Notes: generated by a model not told the origin, from the sequence alone. Positions 18,508-27,864 are shown, counted from the stretch's first letter. The stretch: 64,000 nucleotides of DNA from Rhodocytophaga rosea (GCF_010119975.1 NZ_CP048222.1:2746501-2810500); one strand, 5' to 3'. Program-made: numbers and translations.

Positions 18508-21132
18508 CTATTCGTTCCGCAAGGCTTTTACCGGATTGGCTAGAGCTGCTTTTATGGTTTGAAAACTAATGGTGAGTAGCGCAATCAAAATAGTAACCAC
18601 ACTAGATACACCAAATATCCAGACACTAATGCTGGTTGGATAGGCAAAATTCTGCAACCATAGCTGAATAGCATAATACACCAGTGGCCAGGCAATCAGG
18701 TTAGCGAGTAGTACCAGTTTCACAAAATCTTTAAAAAACAAGCTCACAATACTGATGATATTAGCCCCCAATACCTTTCTGACGCCAACTTCTTTACTGC
18801 GGAGATGGGTAGAAAGGGAAGTAAGTGCAAAAACACCTGCACAGGCAATGAGAATGGTAACGATGGTAAAAAAGGTAATGAGCGACAAACTACGTTCTAC
18901 ACGCTCGTACTGCTTATTAAACTCTTCATCAACAAAGTAGTGGCTGAACTCTTTTCTGGAAGGAATTTGCTTCCACTCTTTCCTCAAATACGAAAGTAAA
19001 GAAGCAGCATCTTGTGGTTTCACTTTAATACTCAGGAAATTATTGCCGGTAATTTGCGCAGGGCCGGAAAAGAAATGGATCAGCGGTTCTACAGTTCCCT
19101 GCAAGGATTGGTAATGAAAGTCGTCAATGACACCCACGATCTGCCAGTCCTTATTACTACCATTGGTCCGGATGATTTTCCCAACAGCTGTTTTCCAGCC
19201 AAAAGCCTGCATAGCTGCCCGGTTAATAATAACTGATTGCAAAGTGTCGCTGGTAATAGAAGCAGAAAAATTCCGGCCTTCTAGCAGCTTAATTCCATAC
19301 GTAGGTAAGTACCCTGCATCCACAGTAGCCTGTCTGAGCGAAACAGGTTCTTTTGTCCAGCCGGGCGGCAAAAAGGAATTATAGTTTTGCCAGTACCTGC
19401 CTGGAATATTCTGGGAAGTGGAGTAATGAGCTATCTGCGGGTTGCTTGCCAACTCATTCAAAATAAAATTAATCTGAGAGGTAGCTGCTTTTGCATCTTT
19501 ATACCCAAGATTTAAGTCTGCCACCAGAACATTTTCCCGATCGAAGCGCAGATCGGCACTTTTCATAAATTGTATCTGGTCAAACACCAACAAGGTGCCG
19601 GTCACCAGAAAAACAGCGATCACAAACTGGATCACGACAAGCCCGTCCCGTACACGAACATTGCCTGGCCCACTGGCAGTTTTTCCTTTGAGGGCATTCA
19701 CTGGTTTAAGGGCAGAAAAAAATAAGGCAGGATAAATACCAGCCAGCAAACCTATGCCAATGGAAAGACTGAGCAGAAATATAATAAGAAGTGGATTACC
19801 CCAGATATCAACTTGTAAACGCATATCCAGCAATCCGTTCAGTACCGGCAATAGAATATGGGTGAGCAGGATGCCTATGCCTAAAGCCAATATACTTATC
19901 AGACAAGCTTCTGTAATAAATCCGAAAATAATTCCTCTGCGGGTAGAACCTATTACTTTACGGATGGCTACTTCCCGTATGCGTGAAAGAGAAGTGGCTA
20001 TAGACAGGTTAGTGAAGTTGATACAAGCTACCAGCAGTAAGAAGATGGCCACACAGGTCAGCCCATATACATAGGTAGAGTTATCAGACTGTTTTTTGTG
20101 AAACCCTTCAAAAGGCAGTAAACGTAATATCCGTCCCCTGGCAGCTTCAGCAAAATATTTTGTAACAAAATCTGGTAATTGCGCCTCAAGCTGTCTGGCA
20201 TTTGTAGCCGGATTCAGCAGTAAAAAGGCCATGGTAAATGAATTATACCAGTCTCCGGCTTCTTTAATCCAGGGAGCAAAGTCAGGGAGGATAGCAATAG
20301 GAACAATCACTTTGGGTTCGATGGAAGAATTAGCCGGAACAGGAGCCAGTATCCCCCGGACAACCAGTTGTTTGCCATTATCAAAGCGTACGGTCTGGCC
20401 CATGGGGTCTGCCTCACCGAAAAGTTTATGAGCCATTTCCTTAGATAAAATAACCGATGAAAGATCGGTTAAGGCTATCGGGCCATCACCTTTCAGCAAG
20501 GGGAATGAAAATACCTCAAAAAATCCTGTATCAACAAAAGTGATCTGCTCTTCAAAATCTTTATCTCCGGCAGATATCCAGCTCCACTGATTATCAAAAA
20601 CCCTTGAACCATTTTCGATGGCCGGATACGTTTTTAACAACTCAGGCAAAGCCGGATATACAGACCTGGTATAGGGTTCGTCCGTTGCTTTCGATTGCTC
20701 GCCAATTACTACAATCCGGTTTATCTTATTGTGAAACTGGTCATAAGTAAGCTCATGCTGCACATACAAAAATATAAGCAGGATACTGGTAACAGCGATG
20801 GCCATGCCTAATGTATTGATGCTTGCATGTACTTTATTTTTTCGAAAGTTGCGGAAGGCAATGATGAAATTGTTCCAGATCATATCTATATATTGAGGTT
20901 TCAGGTGTGAAGAATGCCGGGTACGGCGTTTAAAGAAATAAGGACGGATGTATTGTATAGCAGTAACCACATATGCCCGTTTTGCTTTTTCTGCTCCTAT
21001 TTCGTTCGCTTGTTTATAGAATACTTCCTGCAGATCGCCCTGCACATCTTCCAATAAATGGTCGGGAAGATACCATTCCAGAAAGCGGTCTATCCACTTA
21101 GGAGGACGCAGATTATTCTGGTTGCTACTCAT
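18508..21132 (-). CDS. FtsX/MacB-type ABC transporter permease with N-terminal prefix domain (second of three)
   Basis: An 874-residue paralogue of its neighbours. The prefix domain reads RFLEWYLPDHLLEDVQGDLQEVF and RPYFFKRRTRHSS. Two MacB/FtsX repeats follow, each ending with a conserved cytosolic segment (CINFTNLSIATSLSRIREVAIRKVIG in the first, LRSKEVGVRKVLGANI in the second), and the protein ends in LANPVKALRNE. Its start codon overlaps the end of the previous permease gene by 8 bases, which suggests translational coupling. Such permeases usually bind a separately encoded ATPase and act on envelope lipids, peptides or lipoproteins; the substrate here is unknown. Confidence 0.93.
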   Translation of the reverse strand: MSSNQNNLRPPKWIDRFLEWYLPDHLLEDVQGDLQEVFYKQANEIGAEKAKRAYVVTAIQYIRPYFFKRRTRHSSHLKPQYIDMIWNNFIIAFRNFRKNKVHASINTLGMAIAVTSILLIFLYVQHELTYDQFHNKINRIVVIGEQSKATDEPYTRSVYPALPELLKTYPAIENGSRVFDNQWSWISAGDKDFEEQITFVDTGFFEVFSFPLLKGDGPIALTDLSSVILSKEMAHKLFGEADPMGQTVRFDNGKQLVVRGILAPVPANSSIEPKVIVPIAILPDFAPWIKEAGDWYNSFTMAFLLLNPATNARQLEAQLPDFVTKYFAEAARGRILRLLPFEGFHKKQSDNSTYVYGLTCVAIFLLLVACINFTNLSIATSLSRIREVAIRKVIGSTRRGIIFGFITEACLISILALGIGILLTHILLPVLNGLLDMRLQVDIWGNPLLIIFLLSLSIGIGLLAGIYPALFFSALKPVNALKGKTASGPGNVRVRDGLVVIQFVIAVFLVTGTLLVFDQIQFMKSADLRFDRENVLVADLNLGYKDAKAATSQINFILNELASNPQIAHYSTSQNIPGRYWQNYNSFLPPGWTKEPVSLRQATVDAGYLPTYGIKLLEGRNFSASITSDTLQSVIINRAAMQAFGWKTAVGKIIRTNGSNKDWQIVGVIDDFHYQSLQGTVEPLIHFFSGPAQITGNNFLSIKVKPQDAASLLSYLRKEWKQIPSRKEFSHYFVDEEFNKQYERVERSLSLITFFTIVTILIACAGVFALTSLSTHLRSKEVGVRKVLGANIISIVSLFFKDFVKLVLLANLIAWPLVYYAIQLWLQNFAYPTSISVWIFGVSSVVTILIALLTISFQTIKAALANPVKALRNE

Positions 21133-23800
21133 TGCGCAGAGAGTTTACCGGATTGGCTAAGGCGGCTTTAATGGCTTTTACACTTATGGTGAGTAAGGCT
21201 ATCAGCAGAGCTGCCAAGCCCACCCAGGCAAATGTCCAGGGGCTCAGGCTGATGCCATATTCAAAATCCTGTAGCCATATATCCATAATCCACCATGCCA
21301 GCGGCCAGGCAATCAGGTTAGCCATTATTACCAGTTTGAGGAAATCTTTGGAAAGCAAAGCCACAATATTCCCAGCAGAAGCGCCTAGTACTTTGCGGAT
21401 ACCCATTTCTTTGGTGCGCTGCTCGGCAGTGAAAGTAGCCAGGCCAAACAGACCCAGGCAGGCCACTACGATGGTAAGCCCGGCAAAAACACCTAGAAAC
21501 CGGCCGATCTTTTGTTCTGACACATAGGTATTTTCAATGCGTTCATCCATGAAAGAATACATAAAAGGCTCATCTGGGGTTAAAGCTGTCCATTGTGTTT
21601 TCAGAGAAGCTAATAAACCTTTCACATCATCTGTTTTTACTTTGGCAATCATAGTACCTGAACTCCGGCTAAGCACCATAACCAGAGGCGAAATACGTTC
21701 GTGCAGGGAGCGGAAGTGAAAATCTTTTACCACGCCTATTACCCGGTAGCTCATTTTCTTTCCGTCATTATCAGAACGGGTAATGCTTTGACCCAGGGCA
21801 TTCTGCTGCCAGCCTAGTGCCCTTACTGCGGTCTCGTTCAGGATTATGCTGGAAGAATCTGTAGCAAATTCCGGTGAAAAATTCCGTCCGGCAGCCATCT
21901 GCATGCCCATGACAGGTATGTACTGGTCATCTACATCGTATTTAAGTGTCTTTAATAATTGAGAGGGATTACTGTCAGGAGAAACGGTAAAGTTATTATT
22001 GTAAGAAGGTCCGGCCGGCAAATAGCCAGAAAGACTGACCTGTATCACCCTGGGGTCCTGCATGATTTGCTTCCTGAATACGTCTTCTTTAGCTCCCAAT
22101 ACCCAGGTTTCTCCCAGTACGAGTACGCCTTCTTTGTTATAGCCTAAGTCTTTGGTATGCATATAATTCAGTTGCTGATATACGACCAGCGTACCCACCA
22201 TTAATGTAATAGAGATACAAAACTGAAAAACGACCAGGCTACTGCGGATACTTATACTTTTTCTGCCAACTGTAAGTGTACCCTTCAGCACAGAAATAGG
22301 CTTGAAAGAAGAGAGAAAAAATGCCGGATAAAACCCTGCCAGCATGCCTACCAACAATCCAAAGAGCAACAGTGCTGGCAATAGTTTCAAAACAAAACCC
22401 ATATCTAACGCCAGTGATTGCCCGGTTATGCTATTGAAGAAAGGCAATGCAAGTATAACCATCGCCCCTGCCAGCAATAAGGATAAAGCTGTTAACAGAA
22501 TAGACTCCAGAAGGAATTGCCCTACCAGTTGCCCTTTTACCGAACCCAGTACTTTACGTATGCCTACTTCTCTGGCACGTTTAGAGGCTCCGGCTGTAGA
22601 GAGGTTCATAAAATTAATACAGGCAATGAGCAGCATAAATAGGGCAATGGCACTGAAAATATACAGGTTCTCGATATTTCCTCTTGGACCCAGATCATAC
22701 ATAAAATCGGAGTGCAGGTAGATATCGGTGAGCGGTTGCAGAAACAAGCCCAGGTAATTACCTTTCTGCTGAAACTCAGCGTAATTCATACCAAAGGATT
22801 GTTGAAGTTGCGGACTCATGTACTTTTCAACTACCCCTGGCAGTTTGGCTTCCAGGTTTTTATAATGATACCCTTCCGGCAACACCAGATAGGTGTAGAA
22901 GTTTGAGGTTCCCCAGGAAGATGACTTGGCATCAGGGAGGCTAGCCATTGAGGCGAGAATATCAATATGGAAATGAGAGTTATATGGCATATTGACCATT
23001 ACGCCAGTTACCTTGCAGGAAGTATTAAAATCTTTAAAAGTAAGAACCTTCCCTATGGGGTCTTCATTTCCAAAAAACTTACGGGCAATTGCCTGGGAAA
23101 TAACAATGGTATTGGGTTCAAGCAAGGCAGTTTTCGGATCGCCCTGCAAAAAAGGTAGGGTAAACACCTGAAAGAAATTCGCATCTGCAAAAGCGAAAGC
23201 ATCTTCTTTAAAAGATTTATCCTTATAGGTTACTCGGGGTATTCCGTACTGACGTAAGCGGGTTGCCTCCTGTACTTCCGGGTAATCGGCTAAAAGGGTT
23301 TGGGCAACCGGAGGCATTACATGGGCTTCATTGAGTTTTTCCCCCTGAATAGAACCTTTAAAAATCACCCGTACAATACGGTCAGCCTTTTCGTGGAAAC
23401 GGTCGTAGCCTAATTCATGCTGCACAAACAGCATAATAATCAGGCAGGTAGCAATACCAGTGGCCAGGCCGAAAATATTGATAGCAGATAAAGCCTTGTT
23501 CCGCTTTATATTTCTGAAAGCGATAATGAAATAATTGTAAAACATATCGAAATAGAGGGATTTTGCATCGTGAACTGATTTCTTTTTTTGTCTTCTGCCC
23601 AGAAAGTAGGGACGGATGTATTGCAGGGTTGACAACCAGTATTCCCGTCTGGCTTTTTTTATACCTTCTGCTTTTACTTGTTTATAGAATACTTCCTGCA
23701 GATCGCCCTGTACATCCTCCAGCAACTCATCCGGAAGAAACCACTCCAGAAAACGGGCTGCCCATCGGGGAGGAGAAATATCAGGCTGGCGGTCATTCAT
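21125..23800 (-). CDS. FtsX/MacB-type ABC transporter permease with N-terminal prefix domain (first of three)
   Basis: An 891-residue protein with the same build: prefix domain (RFLEWFLPDELLEDVQGDLQEVF, RREYWLSTLQYIRPYF), a TM helix, a MacB-like periplasmic domain (about 110-340), an FtsX core with NFMNLSTAGASKRAREVGIRKVLGS, then a second periplasmic domain and FtsX core (AEQRTKEMGIRKVLGASAGNI) and the ending LANPVNSLRNE. It begins 24 bases after the PadR regulator, so it is co-transcribed with it. The three permeases clearly arose by tandem duplication but have diverged well. Confidence 0.93.
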   Translation of the reverse strand: MNDRQPDISPPRWAARFLEWFLPDELLEDVQGDLQEVFYKQVKAEGIKKARREYWLSTLQYIRPYFLGRRQKKKSVHDAKSLYFDMFYNYFIIAFRNIKRNKALSAINIFGLATGIATCLIIMLFVQHELGYDRFHEKADRIVRVIFKGSIQGEKLNEAHVMPPVAQTLLADYPEVQEATRLRQYGIPRVTYKDKSFKEDAFAFADANFFQVFTLPFLQGDPKTALLEPNTIVISQAIARKFFGNEDPIGKVLTFKDFNTSCKVTGVMVNMPYNSHFHIDILASMASLPDAKSSSWGTSNFYTYLVLPEGYHYKNLEAKLPGVVEKYMSPQLQQSFGMNYAEFQQKGNYLGLFLQPLTDIYLHSDFMYDLGPRGNIENLYIFSAIALFMLLIACINFMNLSTAGASKRAREVGIRKVLGSVKGQLVGQFLLESILLTALSLLLAGAMVILALPFFNSITGQSLALDMGFVLKLLPALLLFGLLVGMLAGFYPAFFLSSFKPISVLKGTLTVGRKSISIRSSLVVFQFCISITLMVGTLVVYQQLNYMHTKDLGYNKEGVLVLGETWVLGAKEDVFRKQIMQDPRVIQVSLSGYLPAGPSYNNNFTVSPDSNPSQLLKTLKYDVDDQYIPVMGMQMAAGRNFSPEFATDSSSIILNETAVRALGWQQNALGQSITRSDNDGKKMSYRVIGVVKDFHFRSLHERISPLVMVLSRSSGTMIAKVKTDDVKGLLASLKTQWTALTPDEPFMYSFMDERIENTYVSEQKIGRFLGVFAGLTIVVACLGLFGLATFTAEQRTKEMGIRKVLGASAGNIVALLSKDFLKLVIMANLIAWPLAWWIMDIWLQDFEYGISLSPWTFAWVGLAALLIALLTISVKAIKAALANPVNSLRNE

Positions 23801-23824
23801 AGCTTTGCGTTTCCGGGGAAATAG

Positions 23825-24163
23825 TTAAATGCCAAACAATTGAATCACACCTTGCGGAATTCCTTGCCACAATTTGCTGCGTATGGCCTGAATTTCCTGT
23901 AAGGCATGTGCCCCTGCTGGTGTAAGTTTAAAGAAGCGTTTCCTGCGGCCTCCCCTCTCTTGTGTTGAGCCACCCATATGTGAATTTAAAAAGCCTTTTT
24001 CCTCGAGCCTGTATAAAGTGGCATGTACTGCACTCATGGTAATTTTACGTCCGGTTTGTTCCTGTACCTGTTCCCACACATTCACCCCATATGCCTCCAG
24101 ATGGCAACTGGCTACCACCAGCAGTACGATTTCTTCGAATTCTCCTAAGAAAGCTCTTCGCAT
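23825..24163 (-). CDS. PadR-family transcriptional regulator
   Basis: A 112-residue winged-helix protein. The DNA-binding domain holds LGEFEEIVLLVVASC, YGVNVWEQVQEQTGRKITMSAVHATLYRLEEKGFL and GGRRKRFFKLTPAG, the PadR pattern of helix-turn-helix plus beta wing. The short C-terminus would form the dimer helix. It is the first gene of the permease operon, and in Bacteroidota PadR regulators often precede prefix-domain permeases, so it probably represses its own operon. Palindromes upstream (24212-24225 and 24280-24299) are candidate binding sites. Confidence 0.92.
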   Translation of the reverse strand: MRRAFLGEFEEIVLLVVASCHLEAYGVNVWEQVQEQTGRKITMSAVHATLYRLEEKGFLNSHMGGSTQERGGRRKRFFKLTPAGAHALQEIQAIRSKLWQGIPQGVIQLFGI

Positions 24164-24211
24164 AAGATGAAAATACGTGATGATTATTTATAATTTTGCA
24201 AGACAAATCCC

Positions 24212-24225
24212 TTGCCAACTGGCAA
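24212..24225. promoter_or_regulatory. Palindrome upstream of padR-like gene
   Basis: TTGCCA-AC-TGGCAA, a perfect palindrome of two 6-base arms with a 2-base centre, lies 49 bases upstream of the PadR-family start codon. It fits the position of an autoregulatory operator. No PadR consensus (ATGT-N8-ACAT) is seen, so its identity as a PadR site is a guess. Confidence 0.35.
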
Positions 24226-24279
24226 AAAGTGCTTCTGTTGTTAAATTAAGCCTATTTTGATGATCTGCGCCACTAGATA

Positions 24280-24299
24280 AGTGTCCAGAAACGGACACT
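24280..24299. promoter_or_regulatory. Inverted repeat AGTGTCC-N6-GGACACT
   Basis: Two perfect 7-base arms surround AGAAAC, and a third partial copy (TTGTCCGG) follows at about 24303. It lies about 116 bases upstream of the PadR-family gene. The rest of the 325-base gap between that gene and the AI-2E transporter shows no gene. Its role is unknown. Confidence 0.4.
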
Positions 24300-24488
24300 C
24301 ATTGTCCGGTTATAATAGGATTATCATTTAAAGAATGGAATATAAAAACTCATTTTTTGCCGGGCAGACAGTCGATTCTACTAAACTGCAAGGAGATTTG
24401 TGTGTCCATAGGCTTACTGCCTATTTTTCAGCTTTCTTAAGTATAATCCCGGAAAAGTATAGGTTGCTTTATTCACTAAGAAACAGAA

Positions 24489-25619
24489 TTACACCGGCTT
24501 TTCTTCTGCTTTTTCTTTCGCTTTCCAGTCGCTATAGTCTGCGCCTACCCCTGCACTTGCTTCTTGTTTATCTTCTCCAATCAGATAGCCAAATGGTTTT
24601 AAGGAAGGAATGTTATCAAAGATGATTTTAAGAATGCCCAGCAGGGGTAAAAAAAGCACCATGCCGGCTATGCCCCACAAGGCACCCCCTATAATAATTA
24701 CGATAACGGTAGCCAGCGCATTGATCCTGATATATCCCGCCACTACTTTTGGGGTAATAAAGTTATTATCTATAAACTGTACAACTAAGACCACCCCTAA
24801 TACACCTAAGGCATAAAAAAGGGAATCTTTATACACAACTGCAGCCAGCATAGGCAATACGGCTCCGATCAATGCACCCAGATATGGAATCAGGTTTAGA
24901 ATACCTCCCAGAAAGCCAAAGAAAATACCTTGTTTAATACCCAATATAGCAAAGCCAATCGCAGACAAGGTGCCATATATAACTATTTCGATGAGCAAGC
25001 CAGTCATATATTTGATCGTGATACGCTTGGTTTTTTCAATAACGGTTGCTACCATTTCGTGATCCTGCTGGTGGCATAATTGTAAGATAAAATTCCTGAT
25101 ACGTTCTCTCAGCAAAAGAAAAAAGAACATATAGATCATGACAAGCAGAAAATTGCCTAGGCCTGAACTTATACCCACTAGTAGTCCGCTTAACACGCCA
25201 CTCAAGCCTGCAAAAAATGTTTCATAGTTATCTTTAATCCAGTCTCCCTGCTGTTCAACTGGAATATTGAGCTTGGCATCAATAAAATTCTGCATAGAAT
25301 GGTAATTTTCTAAGGCTTTTTCTTTAATCAGGGGGAAATCTTTGGTGAGCTGTGCGATCTGTGTTCCAAACAGCGTTACTATGCCGCCAATAACTAAAAT
25401 GAGCAGTAACACACAAAGTAATATAGATAAGCCCCGGTTTATTCCTTTCTTTTCCAGAAAATTGCAGATGGGTAATACAAGCATGGCCAGCAAACCGGCA
25501 AATAAAAGGGGAATGATAATTCCCTGTGCATAATACAGTCCTGCAAAAAGAAAATAGGATGTAATGATAAGTAGCGCAATTTTAAAATAAGAATTATTCA
25601 CTAAGCTTGATTTTTCCAT
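24489..25619 (-). CDS. AI-2E family transporter (PerM/UPF0118)
   Basis: A 376-residue polytopic membrane protein with two N-terminal helices (about 10-45), another near 60-85, a soluble segment (about 90-140), and a C-terminal set of helices with the family signatures FAILGIKQGIFFGFLGGILNLIPYLGALIGAVLPML and VVQFIDNNFITPKVVAGYIRINALATVIVIIIGGALWGIAGM. Family members have been linked to autoinducer-2 export and to Na+/H+ exchange, so the substrate here is open. The C-terminal tail is charged and lysine-rich. It is monocistronic. Confidence 0.92.
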   Translation of the reverse strand: MEKSSLVNNSYFKIALLIITSYFLFAGLYYAQGIIIPLLFAGLLAMLVLPICNFLEKKGINRGLSILLCVLLLILVIGGIVTLFGTQIAQLTKDFPLIKEKALENYHSMQNFIDAKLNIPVEQQGDWIKDNYETFFAGLSGVLSGLLVGISSGLGNFLLVMIYMFFFLLLRERIRNFILQLCHQQDHEMVATVIEKTKRITIKYMTGLLIEIVIYGTLSAIGFAILGIKQGIFFGFLGGILNLIPYLGALIGAVLPMLAAVVYKDSLFYALGVLGVVLVVQFIDNNFITPKVVAGYIRINALATVIVIIIGGALWGIAGMVLFLPLLGILKIIFDNIPSLKPFGYLIGEDKQEASAGVGADYSDWKAKEKAEEKPV

Positions 25620-25683
25620 CTGATTAGTTGTTTATGAGTATTCTTCAAGCCTGTTAAAAGCTACATGCATCTTCTTGACAAAG

Positions 25684-25711
25684 AAAATCTATTTCCTTAA
25701 GCTTTGTTCAA
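25684..25711 (-). promoter_or_regulatory. Candidate promoter of the AI-2E transporter gene
   Basis: On the minus strand TTG (25709-25711) is followed after 17 bases by TAGATTTT (25684-25691), one base off the TAnnTTTG -7 box. The start codon is about 65 bases downstream. The spacing is slightly shorter than usual. Confidence 0.35.
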
Positions 25712-26276
25712 AAAATTATGCAGAAGAATGGTTATCGTAAGGGTTTAAGGGTATTGAAGATACAAATTTCCTAGTCAGAACATGTTACCATACGTAGCAA
25801 ACGGCTTTTATAGTAACTAGTTTTACCTGATTGATTTTTATTATGAGGTATTAATCCTGCCTTAAGATATTCCTGAATCAGATTGCCATCTGTTATCTTT
25901 AATTTTGCTCATACTATTCATAAATAGCTACTATCCACTCGTCTAATCAAGCTTTTAACATGCTTTTATTTCAAATCTATTGAATTATTGGATTGATTAC
26001 TTAAACTGAAAAGCAGCAGGGGTTATCTGGTATTTTTTATCAGGGCGATAGACAAGGCAAAGCCCGATACAGAATTGTATCAGGCTCTCATAAAATAATC
26101 CTTCCGTAGCATACCGGTTATGAGCTTTCTGTATTGCCTCTTATAGATTTTACCGTTTAAGGCTATCCATAAATAAGTACTCAAATCAAAAGATTGATCT
26201 TAATTCTAAAAATACGGCATTGGTTTACTACACTGAAAATAACAGTAAACTACTCTCCGGAAATCAAATAAATAGT
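25712..26276. other. Gap with a possible small RNA
   Basis: No protein gene is supported here. On the plus strand a perfect -7 box TAATTTTG lies at 25900-25907 with TTG 14 bases before it. About 160 bases later an 11-base stem with one mismatch (AGCCCGATACA 26061-26071 and TGTATCAGGCT 26076-26086, loop GAAT) could end a transcript. Together they could mark a short non-coding RNA of about 170 bases, but the T-tract after the hairpin is poor. Confidence 0.25.
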
Positions 26277-26534
26277 TTACTGTTCAAGCTTATCAACTTT
26301 TTCCTCTACCATTTCAATCATTTTCTGGCAAAGATTAACAATAGTTATATTATCGTCATTTTGATGCATGGTATCAAGAAGGAATAGCTTTATATTCAAA
26401 AGGGATGGTTTGGATTTAGATTGGATGAGATCTGCAAAAGTTCTCAATCCTATGGAAAGAGATTGTTCTACCTGTAAATATTTCTCCTGCATCAGGCATT
26501 CCTGTACCAGGTCTAAATGGTTTTTTTCTTTCAT
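26277..26534 (-). CDS. Small hypothetical helical protein (85 aa)
   Basis: The product is rich in charged and leucine residues and looks fully helical (LDLVQECLMQEKYLQVEQSL, NLCQKMIEMVEEKVDKLEQ), with no membrane segment. No family was recognised. The ATG is well placed and the frame has no competing gene. It is isolated between two long gaps and the SnoaL-like gene, so the neighbourhood gives no hint of a role. Confidence 0.5.
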   Translation of the reverse strand: MKEKNHLDLVQECLMQEKYLQVEQSLSIGLRTFADLIQSKSKPSLLNIKLFLLDTMHQNDDNITIVNLCQKMIEMVEEKVDKLEQ

Positions 26535-26653
26535 AGCTGTGGTTTTTTAAATACTATACTTCTTTAATGAGAAATATACGCAGGAGGCGTTCAAGTAGAT
26601 GTAGCAAATTACAAAACCAAAGCTTAAATTCATTTCTGGTTCATGCAGCAACA

Positions 26654-27103
26654 TCATTTCGCGAATAAACGGATAAACCAGGGCATTTTCTGAATGCGGC
26701 AGTTATGAAAAGCGGTAATGTACCACTGGCCATTCTGTTTAATAAGCACATTCGTATTAATGGATAGGCGGTTTTCTGATGGTTTTTTCTGCCACCGCAT
26801 TAAAACTGCCCCTTTGCCATGGGCAATTGCCAGTGTTTCGTGTACAAAACGGATTTGCATAGGTTCGGCCGATACCAGCCTTGAGCCTTTCAGAAATTTT
26901 CTCCATAAGTCCATATGTACCTGCGCAATGGCTTCCCGCCCTTTCAGGTGTTGCCCATTAAAGGTAACGTAGTCTGCATCTGGTGTAAACACCGAACTGA
27001 ACAAATCGGCATCCGCCGTGTTCCAGGCAGTGGCAAGTGTAGCAAACACTTCCTGAATAGAATCTGCATCCACTTGAGAAGTTTTTATTTGAGTAGTATC
27101 CAT
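26654..27103 (-). CDS. SnoaL-like / SgcJ-EcaC family protein
   Basis: A 149-residue cytoplasmic protein with the NTF2-like fold: FATLATAWNTADADLFSSVFTPDADYVTFNGQHLKGREAIA at about 20-60, and strands LAIAHGKGAVLMRW and NTNVLIKQNGQWYITAFHNCRI later. The opening helix and the 'F..DADYV...G....G..AI' pattern are diagnostic of the SgcJ/EcaC (DUF4440-type) group. These proteins are steroid-isomerase-like or ligand binders of mostly unknown function. It is divergent from a MarR regulator, with the inverted repeat between them overlapping its -7 box, so it is probably the regulated target. Confidence 0.85.
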   Translation of the reverse strand: MDTTQIKTSQVDADSIQEVFATLATAWNTADADLFSSVFTPDADYVTFNGQHLKGREAIAQVHMDLWRKFLKGSRLVSAEPMQIRFVHETLAIAHGKGAVLMRWQKKPSENRLSINTNVLIKQNGQWYITAFHNCRIQKMPWFIRLFAK

Positions 27104-27124
27104 AATATTCTTAAAGTTTATTTA

Positions 27125-27168
27125 CAAATATATCTTTTTAGATATATATAATATCATAAAAGATATAT
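27125..27168. promoter_or_regulatory. Divergent operator and -7 box between SnoaL-like and MarR genes
   Basis: ATATATCTTTT (27128-27138) and AAAAGATATAT (27158-27168) are perfect inverted arms 19 bases apart, with a smaller palindrome GATAT-N5-ATATC between them. On the minus strand TATATTTG (27125-27132) is a perfect TAnnTTTG -7 box for the SnoaL-like gene and overlaps the left arm. The layout fits a MarR dimer controlling both directions. Confidence 0.5.
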
Positions 27169-27198
27169 ATTTATTTTTTTTAGAACTACCTTTAACTT

Positions 27199-27864
27199 AT
27201 GAATACATTAGTTAAGCTCGTGAACGAGTGGGACGCCTATACGCAGCAACACAGTGCAGCCACCATTGAGGATTTTTGCCGGTTTTACCTGGTTAAAAAT
27301 CATTCGGGGAATTCAACAACGAAAGAAAGCTGCCCGGAGGATCAATCAAGGCTTGTAAAGAGTATAGCAATGCTGATGGCTAGTTTTAACCTGTATTACA
27401 GAGCAGCCATGGAAGAAAGCAGTTTTCCTTTTCCGGAAGCATTCTATTTCCTGAATGTATTGAAGAAAAATGGTAAAATGAAAAAGACAGCTTTGATCGG
27501 AATGCTTCACATGGAATACACGACCGGTATGGAGGGAATCAGAAAACTAACGGAAGCAGGCTATATCATTGAAGAAACCGACGAAACTGATAAACGGGCA
27601 AAAATAATAAGCCTTTCACAAAGAGGGGAAGAAGCATTGCCGGAGGGGTATACGTACATGAGTAAAATTGCGCATATCTTATTTGGTATCATGACCGAAA
27701 ATGCCATAAAGTTATGTTTGCAGTTGCTGGAAGATGTAGTGGAACAAAATGCAATACTTTCTACTGAATTTAAAAATACAGGATTTGAAGAAATGTATCA
27801 GCAGATTCAGAAGACCCGTTCTATATCTGGAGATACAAAACAGTCAGCCAGAAAGGTTGTATAA
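27199..27864 (+). CDS. MarR-family winged-helix transcriptional regulator
   Basis: A 221-residue regulator. An N-terminal extension (about 1-60, with VNEWDAYTQQHSAATIEDFCRFYL) typical of Bacteroidota MarR proteins precedes the wHTH domain: FYFLNVLKKNGKMKKTALIGML, MEGIRKLTEAGYIIEETDETDKRAKIISLSQRGEEAL. The DxRAK segment of the wing is present as DKRAK. The last 60 residues complete the dimer interface. It lies head-to-head with the SnoaL-like gene and probably represses both through the repeat at 27128-27168. The effector is unknown. Confidence 0.88.
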   Translation: MNTLVKLVNEWDAYTQQHSAATIEDFCRFYLVKNHSGNSTTKESCPEDQSRLVKSIAMLMASFNLYYRAAMEESSFPFPEAFYFLNVLKKNGKMKKTALIGMLHMEYTTGMEGIRKLTEAGYIIEETDETDKRAKIISLSQRGEEALPEGYTYMSKIAHILFGIMTENAIKLCLQLLEDVVEQNAILSTEFKNTGFEEMYQQIQKTRSISGDTKQSARKVV

